Source: an uncultured Mucispirillum sp. (lineage in GTDB: Bacteria > Chrysiogenota > Deferribacteres > Deferribacterales > Mucispirillaceae). From it: 64,000 nucleotides of DNA. Numbering within the stretch: position 1 is the first letter of the stretch; the number at the start of each line of letters is the position of its first letter. The position numbers and the translations under genes were made by a program. The notes beneath the pieces are model-generated. The model had not been told where the DNA came from, ran no database searches, and saw nothing but the letters and a program-made list of their open reading frames with translations. The stretch lies in the NCBI GenBank assembly GCA_944324495.1, contig CALUWN010000009.1:25662-89661 (forward strand), read 5' to 3'. Below are positions 46,066 to 54,971 of the stretch, piece by piece.

Positions 46066-47694
46066 ATGCAAAGATGGTTAGATATTATAACAAAAAGTTT
46101 TCCTTTTTTGAAAAATGGACGTACTGGTGTAGATAATATTAGTTTTTCAATACTTGAAAGTGTTGATGATGATACATTAAAAATTGAAAAAACATCAGAT
46201 AAAGGCATATGCTTTTCATGGAGTGATAATGAAAACAGCTTTTTAGCTGCTGTCATTGAAGAAGAAGGGTGTAGTGCAGATGAAATACAGGATAAACTGG
46301 AAGTAATATTTGACCGTCTTTTTGAAAACGCTTCATCAGAGCTTTATGCTGCTAGAAATGTTATAATTGATGATTTGTACGGCTTAGAAGTTCTTGGTGG
46401 CAACCAAATCAGTGATACATTATACGATGTATTTTATGGGCTTTATTTAGCTGGGCAGGAAAAATCTTATGTTATCATTGGTTTTGGTAATGATGAAGTA
46501 GAAAATGTGTTTGAAAAATTAACAGGGCTTTCTCGTCTTTTTTCAAGAAAGCCTTTTCCTGCTCTTATTAATAAAGGCAAATCAGAAGATGAAGAGATTA
46601 CTGCAGTTCGTAATTTATCTAAAAGTTTACAGCCAGATTTTGAACTGGACTGGCAAATATTAAACTGTACTTTCTATGTTAAAGACGGCAAATTAGATAC
46701 TACTCAAGAATCATCATATTTACTGCTTTCAAAAGACGGTATTGAAGAAATGGATTATGATGAGCTTTATAAGGGCAGTAAAGATATAGATAATAGTATA
46801 TTATCCCTTTTAAAGCAGATATCAGTTTATGATATTTCAGGGTTTACTGTTACTCTTTTTAAAGACGGCAGATATGGCATTACATATTATCCATATGAAG
46901 ATGAAACAGAGGAAGAAGAGCATGACCACAGCCATGATGAAAGCTGCACTCATGAGCATTACTATGATGATGAAGATAATGATTATTTCCCAACAAAAGG
47001 GAGTGAAAAAGAGTATGCTCTAAGCTATATGAATAACCTGCACAGTAAAATATTATCACCTGTACCAGCTTGGGATAAAGGTATAGTATTAATACAAAAT
47101 ACTGAAAATTTTACAATGGTTTATCCATATTACAGCAAAGATGAAAAACCATATATTGAAATAAATATTGTAGAAAATTTACCAGATGATATATCTGATG
47201 AAAGCTATATGGAAGAATTAGGCACTGAATATGGCAAATACTACCCTGCAATGTACGACTTTTTTGGTGAAAGGGTAGATGATGAAAATTTATTTACAGT
47301 GCTATTTAGCTTTAAAAACAATGGCAAAAATGAAGTTGATGAAAAAAGCCTTATATATAAAGAATTTAGTTTTAGCTATTTTACATCAGTAGAAGAACTT
47401 GATGAAAGCAGCACTGCTGTAAGTCTTTTAAATATAGCAGATGAACTGGAAAATATATTTATAAGTAAACCATACTGCTTTATATGTATTGAAGCAGAAT
47501 GTAAAGATAATAAACCAATATTGCAAAAAGTTTATGGCAGTTTGTATGATTTAAAAGAAGAAGTAATTGAAAATAGATTAGTTTCAAGTAAAGTATTTGA
47601 TGAATTAAATAATTTATTCAAAGAATATAGTGATAAAGGCAGTATTTTAAAACTAATTATTTTCCCTAATGGTAAGGCAGGAATATTAAAATAA
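46066..47694 (+). CDS. Large acidic hypothetical protein with His/Asp-rich segment
   Basis: 542 aa, unrecognised. Strongly acidic, no signal peptide or membrane helix. Around residues 280-305 lies a low-complexity segment rich in Glu, Asp and His (EEEHDHSHDESCTHEH) that could bind metal or act as a disordered linker. Sequence on both sides has alternating strand/helix character, and the C-terminal KLIIFPNGKAGIL resembles the earlier VTLFKDGRYGITYYP, hinting at an internal repeat. It follows fabI by 15 bases and ends before the rpmH promoter. Function unknown. Confidence 0.8.
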   Translation: MQRWLDIITKSFPFLKNGRTGVDNISFSILESVDDDTLKIEKTSDKGICFSWSDNENSFLAAVIEEEGCSADEIQDKLEVIFDRLFENASSELYAARNVIIDDLYGLEVLGGNQISDTLYDVFYGLYLAGQEKSYVIIGFGNDEVENVFEKLTGLSRLFSRKPFPALINKGKSEDEEITAVRNLSKSLQPDFELDWQILNCTFYVKDGKLDTTQESSYLLLSKDGIEEMDYDELYKGSKDIDNSILSLLKQISVYDISGFTVTLFKDGRYGITYYPYEDETEEEEHDHSHDESCTHEHYYDDEDNDYFPTKGSEKEYALSYMNNLHSKILSPVPAWDKGIVLIQNTENFTMVYPYYSKDEKPYIEINIVENLPDDISDESYMEELGTEYGKYYPAMYDFFGERVDDENLFTVLFSFKNNGKNEVDEKSLIYKEFSFSYFTSVEELDESSTAVSLLNIADELENIFISKPYCFICIEAECKDNKPILQKVYGSLYDLKEEVIENRLVSSKVFDELNNLFKEYSDKGSILKLIIFPNGKAGILK

Positions 47695-47723
47695 AAAAAA
47701 TTGCATAATAAATAAAATTTTAT

Positions 47724-47752
47724 TTGACAATTTTGTATAAAATTCTTATTAT
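47724..47752 (+). promoter_or_regulatory. Sigma-70 promoter of the rpmH-rnpA operon
   Basis: TTGACA (47724-47729), 17-base spacer, TATTAT (47747-47752). It is the best -35/-10 pair seen in the window, as expected for a ribosomal protein gene. The leader to the rpmH ATG is about 58 bases and contains GGAGG. Confidence 0.8.
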
Positions 47753-47816
47753 CATTTTTCAAAACACAAATATAAACCTATAAAAGGTTTTTCATATAAA
47801 GTTATGGAGGCAGAAG

Positions 47817-47957
47817 ATGGCACAGCTTACTTTAGCAAAGCGTACCAACTTAAAGAAAGTTCGTAAACAAGGTTTTCGCGCAAGAATGGCTACTAAAGGT
47901 GGCAGATTAGTTTTAAAAAGAAGACGTGCAAAAGGGCGTAAACGCCTTGCAATTTAA
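47817..47957 (+). CDS. rpmH: Ribosomal protein bL34
   Basis: 46-residue highly basic protein, [19 protein letters not shown] at the start and KGRKRLAI at the end, with [19 protein letters not shown] between. It heads the conserved rpmH-rnpA-yidD-yidC-jag order. The rnpA frame appears to begin inside its 3' end. Confidence 0.96.
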   Translation: MAQLTLAKRTNLKKVRKQGFRARMATKGGRLVLKRRRAKGRKRLAI

Positions 47958-48318
47958 ACCTGAAGGTTTTCCCCGTGGTGTGCGTATCCGCAAAACAAGT
48001 GAGTATAATGCTCTTTATACGGGGAAACGAGTTTCAGGCTCTATGTTTATTATTTATTATAAACATATGGGCACACACTCTAAAGCAGGAATTACTGTAA
48101 GTAAAAAAGTTAGTAAATCAGCGGTTGAGCGTAACAAATTAAAACGCAGGCTTAGGGAAATATACCGTCTTAATAGAAATATTCTTCCTGATGGTATATC
48201 TATGATTATTAGAGTGCTGCCAAAAGCAGCAGGGGCTGATTTTGATGAAATTAAAAAAGAAGTTCTATCACTTTTTACGGTTATTGCATCCAAAAAACAT
48301 GGCAATAGCGTTGATTAA
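47926..48318 (+). CDS. rnpA: Ribonuclease P protein component
   Basis: Protein subunit of RNase P for tRNA 5' maturation. The family RNR box is in [17 protein letters not shown], with [23 protein letters not shown] before it. The start is uncertain: GTG 47926 overlaps rpmH by 32 bases, and alternatives are TTG 47947 and a GTG near 47977 just before the conserved RIRK. There is no ATG. 130 aa in the longest form. Confidence 0.92.
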   Translation: MQKGVNALQFKPEGFPRGVRIRKTSEYNALYTGKRVSGSMFIIYYKHMGTHSKAGITVSKKVSKSAVERNKLKRRLREIYRLNRNILPDGISMIIRVLPKAAGADFDEIKKEVLSLFTVIASKKHGNSVD

Positions 48319-48499
48319 GTGTTATAAATATTGCATCTCCCCATACTTGGGCAACCATTGCCGTTTTTATCCAAGCTGTTCAACTTATGCAGTGGAGGCT
48401 TTTCAAAAGAAAGGTTTTTTTAAAGGAATGTTACTTACAATTTGGCGTATCCTGCGATGCAACCCTTTTAATAAAGGGGGCTATGACCCTGTAAAATAG
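48299..48499 (+). CDS. yidD: Membrane protein insertion efficiency factor YidD
   Basis: Small membrane-associated protein aiding YidC insertion. Signatures are [14 protein letters not shown], the Cys-rich [15 protein letters not shown], and [14 protein letters not shown] 48299 gives 66 aa and matches family N-termini (overlap of 20 bases with rnpA). An ATG at 48245 with AGGGG upstream would add 18 basic residues. Confidence 0.92.
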   Translation: MAIALIKCYKYCISPYLGNHCRFYPSCSTYAVEAFQKKGFFKGMLLTIWRILRCNPFNKGGYDPVK

Positions 48500-48530
48500 G
48501 GTATTATTTTGTTATAAGGATATTTACGTT

Positions 48531-50078
48531 ATGGATAAAAGGACAATATTAGCCCTTGTGCTTAGTTTTATAGTTATCTTTGGATGGACATATGGTGTCG
48601 TTCCGTTTTTCTCACCTGAAACACCAGTTGTAGATAATTCTACCGCTGCAAAAATGCCAGCAGTACCGCCTGCTCCTGTTACTTCTGTAGATAATAATAC
48701 TGTAGTTGATAAAGTAGAAATTGTAGAAAATACACAATCAGCAATACCAGAAGAATTAACAATTGAAAAATCAAAATTAATGGAAGTAGTATTTAATAGT
48801 CAAACTGGTAATATTAGAAGTGTAGCATTATTAAACTGGAAGGATACAGAAGGTGGTTTTGTTACTTTTAATAAAAGTGGTAATACTGATTATGCTAATA
48901 TATTAACTCCTGTTACTTCTGGTTATAAAAAAACAGTAACTCAAAAGGATGACAGTATTGTTGTATCTTTCACAGCAGAAGCTGGTTCTTTAATTATTAC
49001 TAAATCTTATGAATTATCAAATAAAAGCTATATAATTAATACATCAGTAAATGTGGCAAATATAGGTAATTCTTCATTAAATGTACCATTAAATGTAAAA
49101 ATAGGCCCAAAACTTGGAAGTGGTTTTGAAAACAGTATGTATGTTTTTGAAGGTGCAGTTATAACAAACGGCAGTAAAACATACAGAATAAAATCAGATG
49201 ATACTGATAAAGAAACATTAGATAGTGCAGTGTGGGCAGGTTATACATCAAAATATTTCTTATTTGCAGCAGCAAGTAATGAATTATTTAAAAGGGCAGA
49301 AATATCACCTGAGAATAATAATGCAGTTGCTTCTATTGGCACTGATTTTATTGTGAACCCTTCAAGCAGGTATGATGCAACCTTTAGCATATATGTTGGA
49401 CCAAAATATTATGATGAATTAAAATCATACGGGCTTTCATTACAAAAAAGTATGGATTATGGCTGGTTTTATTTTATAGCTATCCCTATGCTTTATATTT
49501 TAAATTTCTTATATGATATTTTCCATAACTATGGTATTGCAATTATTATCCTTACAATAATTGTAAAAGTATTAACATTACCATTAACTATTAAAAGTAT
49601 GGTATCAATGAAAGAAATGACAAAATTACAGCCTAAAATGATGGAGCTTCGTGAAAAATATAAAAACGACCCTGCTAAACTTAACCAAGTTACAATGGAA
49701 CTTTATAAAGAACATAATGTAAACCCATTAAGCGGTTGTTTTCCATTACTTTTACAAATTCCAATATTTTTTGCATTGTATAAAGCATTACTTTTATCTT
49801 TAGAATTAAAAGATGCTCCTTTCTTTGGCTGGATAGTAGACTTATCAGCAAAAGACCCATACTATATTACACCTATACTTATGGGTATAGCTATGTTTAT
49901 ACAGCAAAAAATGACTCCAAGTACGGCAGACCCAGTACAACAGAAAATCTTTTTAGCAATGCCTGTTATCTTTACTTTTCTGTTTATTAATTTCCAATCT
50001 GGGCTTGTGCTTTACTGGCTTACAAATAATATACTTTCTATTATTCAACAGTATATTATTAATAAACGTAAAAATTGA
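48531..50078 (+). CDS. yidC: Membrane protein insertase YidC
   Basis: Gram-negative-type YidC: N-terminal helix (RTILALVLSFIVIFGWTYG), a large periplasmic domain P1 (about residues 40-320) and the conserved insertase core from IAIIILTIIVKVLTLPLTIKSM through PLSGCFPLLLQIPIFFALYKALL to GLVLYWLTNNILSIIQQYI. 515 aa. The P1 domain supports a diderm host. AAGGA precedes the ATG. Confidence 0.96.
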   Translation: MDKRTILALVLSFIVIFGWTYGVVPFFSPETPVVDNSTAAKMPAVPPAPVTSVDNNTVVDKVEIVENTQSAIPEELTIEKSKLMEVVFNSQTGNIRSVALLNWKDTEGGFVTFNKSGNTDYANILTPVTSGYKKTVTQKDDSIVVSFTAEAGSLIITKSYELSNKSYIINTSVNVANIGNSSLNVPLNVKIGPKLGSGFENSMYVFEGAVITNGSKTYRIKSDDTDKETLDSAVWAGYTSKYFLFAAASNELFKRAEISPENNNAVASIGTDFIVNPSSRYDATFSIYVGPKYYDELKSYGLSLQKSMDYGWFYFIAIPMLYILNFLYDIFHNYGIAIIILTIIVKVLTLPLTIKSMVSMKEMTKLQPKMMELREKYKNDPAKLNQVTMELYKEHNVNPLSGCFPLLLQIPIFFALYKALLLSLELKDAPFFGWIVDLSAKDPYYITPILMGIAMFIQQKMTPSTADPVQQKIFLAMPVIFTFLFINFQSGLVLYWLTNNILSIIQQYIINKRKN

Positions 50079-50107
50079 TTGTATGATTGATAAAATGAGG
50101 TAATTTT

Positions 50108-50800
50108 ATGAGAATATTTGAAGTCGAAGGCGATAGTGTAGAAGAAATAGTTTCTCTATTTATGAAAGAAAAAGATGTTTCATCTGATTATATAAAATAT
50201 GAAGTAATAGAGCAGGGCTCAAAAGGGCTTTTTGGGCTTGGTAAAAAAACTGCAAAAGTAAAAATTACATATGATGAAGTAGAGCATATTAAAAAGAAAG
50301 GTAAGCTCTTATTAAATGAGCTTTTAGAAAAAGCAGGCTTTGCAGATGCTCATGTATCAGCAGAAAATAATGATAACAGAATTATTTTAAATATAGAAAC
50401 TGATACTCCAGAACTTTTAATAGGAAAATCAGCTCAAACATTAGATGCATTACAGTATGTATTTGATAAAATGATGAACTTACCAGAAGATTCATCTGTT
50501 AGTTTAATTGTTGATGTTGGTTATTATAGAAAAAGAAGAGTAGATGAAAATGTATCTAAAGCTCTTGCTATGGCAGAAAAAGTGAAAAGAAGTGGCAGAC
50601 CATTTAAGTTGCCGCCAATGTCTAGCATAATCCGTAAGGAAATACATATTGCTTTAAAAAGCATACCGGGCATTACTACTATTTCTACAGGTGAAGGTCC
50701 TTTAAAACAGGTATCTATTGTATCTGAAAAAACAAGAAGTAATAACCGCCGTTTTAATGGTAATAAAAGAAACTTTAGACACAATAAAGAAGAGAATTAA
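50108..50800 (+). CDS. jag: Jag/KhpB RNA-binding protein
   Basis: Jag_N domain (FEVEGDSVEEIVS ... GSKGLFGLGKK), a type-II KH domain (LIGKSAQTLDALQYVFDKM) and a C-terminal R3H domain (MSSIIRKEIHIALKSIPGITTISTGEG, R-x3-H). 230 aa with a basic Arg/Asn tail. Partner of KhpA in RNA binding; its position after yidC is conserved in many phyla. Overlaps the next gene by one base. Confidence 0.93.
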   Translation: MRIFEVEGDSVEEIVSLFMKEKDVSSDYIKYEVIEQGSKGLFGLGKKTAKVKITYDEVEHIKKKGKLLLNELLEKAGFADAHVSAENNDNRIILNIETDTPELLIGKSAQTLDALQYVFDKMMNLPEDSSVSLIVDVGYYRKRRVDENVSKALAMAEKVKRSGRPFKLPPMSSIIRKEIHIALKSIPGITTISTGEGPLKQVSIVSEKTRSNNRRFNGNKRNFRHNKEEN

Positions 50801-51048
50801 TGTTTACAAAAGTTTTGCTGTTTTTAGCAGTTGTTGCAGGTATTGTATTCTTTTTTAAGATAAAAGATAAGAAAAGTATTGAAAAGCAATCAGATGAGCT
50901 TGTAAATGCTGTGGAGATGAAACAGGACAGCGTATGTGGCTCATTTGTGGAAGATACTACAAAACATAAAGTAAAACTTAATGATAAGATTTACTATTTT
51001 TGTTCAGAAGAGTGCAAAAATAAATTTATAGAAGAACATACTAAATAA
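50800..51048 (+). CDS. Small membrane-anchored YHS-domain protein
   Basis: 82 aa: an N-terminal helix (VLLFLAVVAGIVFFF) then a YHS domain (DSVCGSFVEDTTKHKV ... YYFCSEECKNKFIEEH) with cysteines spaced as in heavy-metal-associated YHS/TRASH modules. Probably binds a metal ion at the membrane surface; target unknown. It takes the place where mnmE often follows jag. TAATG overlap with jag. Confidence 0.83.
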   Translation: MFTKVLLFLAVVAGIVFFFKIKDKKSIEKQSDELVNAVEMKQDSVCGSFVEDTTKHKVKLNDKIYYFCSEECKNKFIEEHTK

Positions 51049-51068
51049 TTAGTATTACAGGAGTTATA

Positions 51069-51788
51069 ATGTTAACATTATTACTAGGCATTTTAGTTGG
51101 TATAATAACAGGTTATTTAGGTTATTTAATATATCCAAGTGTAGTACTTGCAAGTATTACATTTGTTTTAGGTATTTTAGTTTTTAACTTTTTTATGGGC
51201 CGTCATTTTATGAATAAATTAACGGCTGTATTTAATTCCACTGAAAAAGATATTAAAGCAGGTAAAGCTGATATTGCCATAGAAAAAATGAAAACAGGCT
51301 ATAAATACGCTAAATGGCAGTTTTTAGTTAAGCAGCAGATAGATTCTCAAATCGGTATAATTTTATATGCTAATAAAAGGTTTGATGAAGCACTTCCTTA
51401 TTTAAAAAATTCATTAAAAAATAACTGGATGTCTATGAGTATGCTGGCAGCTTACTATTTTAAACAAAAAGATTATGAAAATATGAAAGCTGTTATGGAA
51501 AAATCATCTAAAGCTAACAAAAAAGACAGCTTTACTCAATGCTTATATGCTTACTTTTTATCAGAAACTGGTGATGTTGATGGTGCTATTGCTGTGCTTG
51601 CAAAAGCTATGAAAAAACTTCCAAGTGATGAAAGATTACAAAATGCCAGTGATGCATTAAAAAATAGAAAGAAAATCAAAATGCAGGCTTACGGCACATT
51701 ATGGCTTCAACTTCATCTTGCTAAAATGCCAGATGGTGTTAAACAATACCAGACTTTAATAGGCAGACAAAAAATTACTAGAAGATAG
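51069..51788 (+). CDS. Membrane-anchored TPR-like protein
   Basis: Two adjacent N-terminal hydrophobic helices (about residues 2-48) followed by helical repeats resembling tetratricopeptide motifs (RFDEALPYLKNSLKNNW, KDYENMKAVMEKSSKANKKD, GDVDGAIAVLAKAMKKLPSD). 239 aa. Likely a scaffold at the inner membrane; no specific family recognised. folE2 follows six bases later. Confidence 0.75.
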   Translation: MLTLLLGILVGIITGYLGYLIYPSVVLASITFVLGILVFNFFMGRHFMNKLTAVFNSTEKDIKAGKADIAIEKMKTGYKYAKWQFLVKQQIDSQIGIILYANKRFDEALPYLKNSLKNNWMSMSMLAAYYFKQKDYENMKAVMEKSSKANKKDSFTQCLYAYFLSETGDVDGAIAVLAKAMKKLPSDERLQNASDALKNRKKIKMQAYGTLWLQLHLAKMPDGVKQYQTLIGRQKITRR

Positions 51789-51794
51789 TATATT

Positions 51795-52571
51795 ATGCTT
51801 GAAGATGTACAAAGCTCTAAAGATACTAGAAATATAGATATTGATAATGTAGGTATAAAAGATATTATATACCCAATATCTCTGCGTGATAGAAGTAAAG
51901 GCGTTCAGCACACTACAGCAAAAATAACAATGAGTGTACAGTTGCCACATCAGTATAAAGGTACTCATATGTCTAGGTTTGTGGAAATTTTAAACAAACA
52001 TAAAGATAATATGGATATTCATAATGTGGGCTCTATATTACAGGATATGCGTGAAAGACTATCATCAGATACTTCTTTCATATCTTTAAAATTTCCTTAT
52101 TTTATGGAGAAAAAAGCACCTGTTTCAAATCTTGCTTCGTTAATGGATTATGAATGTGAGTTTGCAGGCACCTGCTCAAATGATGGGCTTGATTTTATAT
52201 TAACTGTAAAAGTGCCTGTACAGTCATTATGTCCTTGTTCTAAAGAGATTTCAGAATACGGAGCACATAACCAAAGAAGTACAGCATCTATTTCTGTACG
52301 TTTTAATAAAACAGTATGGATTGAAGATTTAATAGAAATAGCAGAATCTTCTGCCAGCTCACCAATATTTTCACTTTTAAAAAGGGAAGATGAAAAGTAT
52401 GTAACTGAGCACGCCTATGAAAACCCTGCTTTTGTAGAAGATATAGTACGTAATCTATCAGAAAAATTAATGCAGGATGAAAGGATAACTTGGTTTTTAG
52501 TAGAATGTGAAAATATGGAATCAATCCATAACCACAATGCTTGGGCAAGAATAGAAAGAAGAAAATGTTAA
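51795..52571 (+). CDS. folE2: GTP cyclohydrolase I, FolE2 type
   Basis: Zinc-independent alternative to FolE, making dihydroneopterin triphosphate for folate or queuosine. Family features: KDTRNIDIDNVGIKDIIYPI, HMSRFVEIL, the metal/catalytic Cys in VQSLCPCSKEISEYGAHNQR and the terminal ESIHNHNAWARIER. 258 aa. I see no classical folE in the window. Confidence 0.94.
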   Translation: MLEDVQSSKDTRNIDIDNVGIKDIIYPISLRDRSKGVQHTTAKITMSVQLPHQYKGTHMSRFVEILNKHKDNMDIHNVGSILQDMRERLSSDTSFISLKFPYFMEKKAPVSNLASLMDYECEFAGTCSNDGLDFILTVKVPVQSLCPCSKEISEYGAHNQRSTASISVRFNKTVWIEDLIEIAESSASSPIFSLLKREDEKYVTEHAYENPAFVEDIVRNLSEKLMQDERITWFLVECENMESIHNHNAWARIERRKC

Positions 52572-52586
52572 TGGAGAGTTTGATGT

Positions 52587-54086
52587 ATGCAATATAGTAG
52601 ATATTTATATTATTGTGCATTAATTTCTCTATTGTTTTCAATTTATTTAATTAGTTTTTCACTTTATAATTTTCCTTCAGCAGATGATTTTATATATGGT
52701 GCAAAACATTCATTAAATTCATTTTCTCTAGCCATTAATAGTTATTTGTATGGCTCAAGCGGTAGAATATTTTCAAACACTCTATATCATTTTTTTGCAG
52801 GTATATCTAATAATAATCTAATGATTTATCAAATACTTCCTATCTTTACTTTTATATTTTTTGGTATAGTTGTTTACCTGCTTTTATCAATTATTTTAAA
52901 ATCTTTTAATAAAAAAGATGTCTTTGCTTTAACTTGTATTTTTATATTCATATGGTTATTAAGTCTTAATTCTATGAATGATACAGTCTTTTGGTATGGT
53001 GGGATATTTAATTATTTATTTCCAATGACATTAATGTTTTTTAGTATATATCTTTTACTGAAAGCGTATTATACTGATAGCTTATTATATACAATATTTT
53101 TAGTGCTTCTTTCATCAACAATTCTTTTTATTTCTTCCTTTTCTAATGAAGCGTTGTTTTTAGTATTTTTTATAATTTATTTTTTGCTATTTTTCTATGG
53201 TATTATTTATAAAAATACAAGATTAAAATCTATGCTTATATTAAATATGTTAGTATTAATTATTGCATTTATGTTCATACTTTTTGCCCCTGGTAGTAGC
53301 AATAGAGCGGGGGGGGGAAATACTGATTTACTGTTTGGTATATACAGGGGGTTAATGACAGCCTTAGAGCGTGGTTTTTCGTATTATTTTGCAACTGCAG
53401 TTATTCCTGTTTCATTATTTTTATATCTTATTTTTTATGAAAATAAACCTAAAAAACTATTTCCTAATTTATCATACAAATATCATGGTATTATATTTAT
53501 TATTTTAGGTATAATTTTAAGCTGGGCTGCTCATTTTGTTATTTCTTATGGTCTTGGAGCATTAGGGCTTCCACCAAGGGCAAAAGTAATACCGCAAACA
53601 TTTTCACTTATTACGTTTATTCTTGGTAATATTTACCTGCTGTATCACATAAATTTTTACAATAAGTTTTGTATTCATAAAAAGAAATTTATTGTTTTTA
53701 TTTGCTTTTATACCTTATTTTCCGTAGTTACTTCAGATGATTTTATAGGCTCTATAATTAGTTTAGGTGAGCATAAAAGTTATTACAACCAAAACATACA
53801 TCGTCTTGAATATATTACAAATGCTGATAAAACTCAAAAAGAAATAATTTTACAGAAAATATCTATAGCACCGTACCCTGTAGCTCCAATAGATGCACGA
53901 ATGATTAGTAGTGATTGTAAGTATTATGTAAATACTCAGCTTGCCTATTATTTTAAGTATAAAGGCTGTATAAGACTAGAAAGTGGCATGGATGGTGACA
54001 ATTCTAGTTCTAAAAAGTATTTTAGAACTAAAGATTATATTTTAAAAAATGGTGTAAGAATTTGGTTTTACAGCCTGTTTAAATAA
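52587..54086 (+). CDS. Polytopic membrane protein, DUF6056-like, with in-frame G9 tract
   Basis: 499 aa, about ten membrane helices. An early loop after the first helix has the acidic pair in FPSADDFIYGA and a SSGRIFSNTLYHF segment, the pattern of DUF6056 and GT-C-like glycosyltransferases that act on lipid-linked substrates at the cell surface. A run of nine G at 53309-53317 encodes R-A-G-G-G-N near residue 242. Any change not a multiple of three would truncate the protein. It is tail-to-tail with the lipoprotein gene, with no gap. Confidence 0.75.
   Translation: MQYSRYLYYCALISLLFSIYLISFSLYNFPSADDFIYGAKHSLNSFSLAINSYLYGSSGRIFSNTLYHFFAGISNNNLMIYQILPIFTFIFFGIVVYLLLSIILKSFNKKDVFALTCIFIFIWLLSLNSMNDTVFWYGGIFNYLFPMTLMFFSIYLLLKAYYTDSLLYTIFLVLLSSTILFISSFSNEALFLVFFIIYFLLFFYGIIYKNTRLKSMLILNMLVLIIAFMFILFAPGSSNRAGGGNTDLLFGIYRGLMTALERGFSYYFATAVIPVSLFLYLIFYENKPKKLFPNLSYKYHGIIFIILGIILSWAAHFVISYGLGALGLPPRAKVIPQTFSLITFILGNIYLLYHINFYNKFCIHKKKFIVFICFYTLFSVVTSDDFIGSIISLGEHKSYYNQNIHRLEYITNADKTQKEIILQKISIAPYPVAPIDARMISSDCKYYVNTQLAYYFKYKGCIRLESGMDGDNSSSKKYFRTKDYILKNGVRIWFYSLFK
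53309..53317 (+). repeat. Homopolymeric G9 tract in a coding region
   Basis: Nine consecutive G in a genome of about 30% GC, inside the DUF6056-like gene and in the frame-on state. Long G tracts in surface-modification genes are the usual slipped-strand contingency sites in Campylobacter and Helicobacter. Confidence 0.85.
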
Positions 54087-54971
54087 TTACTTACAAGCTG
54101 ATACTGATATTCTTTTAGATTCCCTACCTTTTCTAACTGATGATATTTTAAATTCAATACATTTATCAGTTTTAGCGGTATATCTAAAAAGCTCTATATC
54201 TATTTGTTTTTGCAGTTTATCTTTTCCGTTTTCTACTATATACACATTATAGTTTGGCTCATCTTTTTCTTTATCCCATGTAATAATAATATCATTACCA
54301 TTTCTTCTAACTTTAATATTTTGTGGTGGTAGATTTAATGTTGCAGTATTTCGTTTTATTGTAGTTCTGTATGGCACACCAGTATTATTATCTTTATCAT
54401 ATGGAATTGCTGTTATCATAAGATTAGCAGTTGTATTTGGAAAATCACTAAAGCAGTTTTTTATACCATTTTTTGCTGTGCCAACATTAACTCCATTAAC
54501 TTTTACTTCTGTTCTATCAACCCTGTCACTTAACCCAAGATATAAGCACACTTTATTGCGTTCATATGTTGCGTTTATTATATCGTGTTTAATTGGTTTA
54601 TAGTATCTAATTGTTCTAACTGTAGCAGGAGAGTATGTTTTTACTATACCGTGATAATTGCGAAACCTGTATTTATATGTACGGTTATTTATAACATCTG
54701 TATCAACATAAACTTGCTTTGGGTTAATAGATGCAACACGCCTGTAACTTGCCAGATTTACAAAACCAATACCTTCTTCTGCCTTTTCAACAAATAAAGT
54801 ATAATTATCGCTTCCATTATATATAGATACACCTTCACTGTTTATAGCATAGTCTATATTTGTAGGGTATGGCAAATCTAATGAGGATTTTGGTACTACA
54901 TCAGATTTTAGCCCACAGGCTGTAATTGCTATTATTGTAGCAAAAAGCCACAATAACTTAAATATTTTCAT
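54087..54971 (-). CDS. Lipoprotein with LptM-like start and fibronectin-type repeats
   Basis: Type II signal peptide with lipobox ending ITAC/G at about residue 22-23. The mature start [10 protein letters not shown] resembles the CGxKGPLxxP of LptM-like lipoproteins often found next to argH/lysA. The rest, about 260 residues, looks like two or three beta-sandwich (FnIII-like) modules, ending [15 protein letters not shown] ... [26 protein letters not shown] at 54971 overlaps the argH 3' end by 14 bases. Function inferred only as an envelope lipoprotein. Confidence 0.8.
   Translation of the reverse strand: MKIFKLLWLFATIIAITACGLKSDVVPKSSLDLPYPTNIDYAINSEGVSIYNGSDNYTLFVEKAEEGIGFVNLASYRRVASINPKQVYVDTDVINNRTYKYRFRNYHGIVKTYSPATVRTIRYYKPIKHDIINATYERNKVCLYLGLSDRVDRTEVKVNGVNVGTAKNGIKNCFSDFPNTTANLMITAIPYDKDNNTGVPYRTTIKRNTATLNLPPQNIKVRRNGNDIIITWDKEKDEPNYNVYIVENGKDKLQKQIDIELFRYTAKTDKCIEFKISSVRKGRESKRISVSACK

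Noticed and set aside
47724..47739. TTGACAATTTTGTATA before rpmH resembles the TTTACAATTTTGTAAT operator
   Set aside because: It is better explained as the -35 box and spacer of a standard sigma-70 promoter, and the right arm of the palindrome is broken (GTATA).
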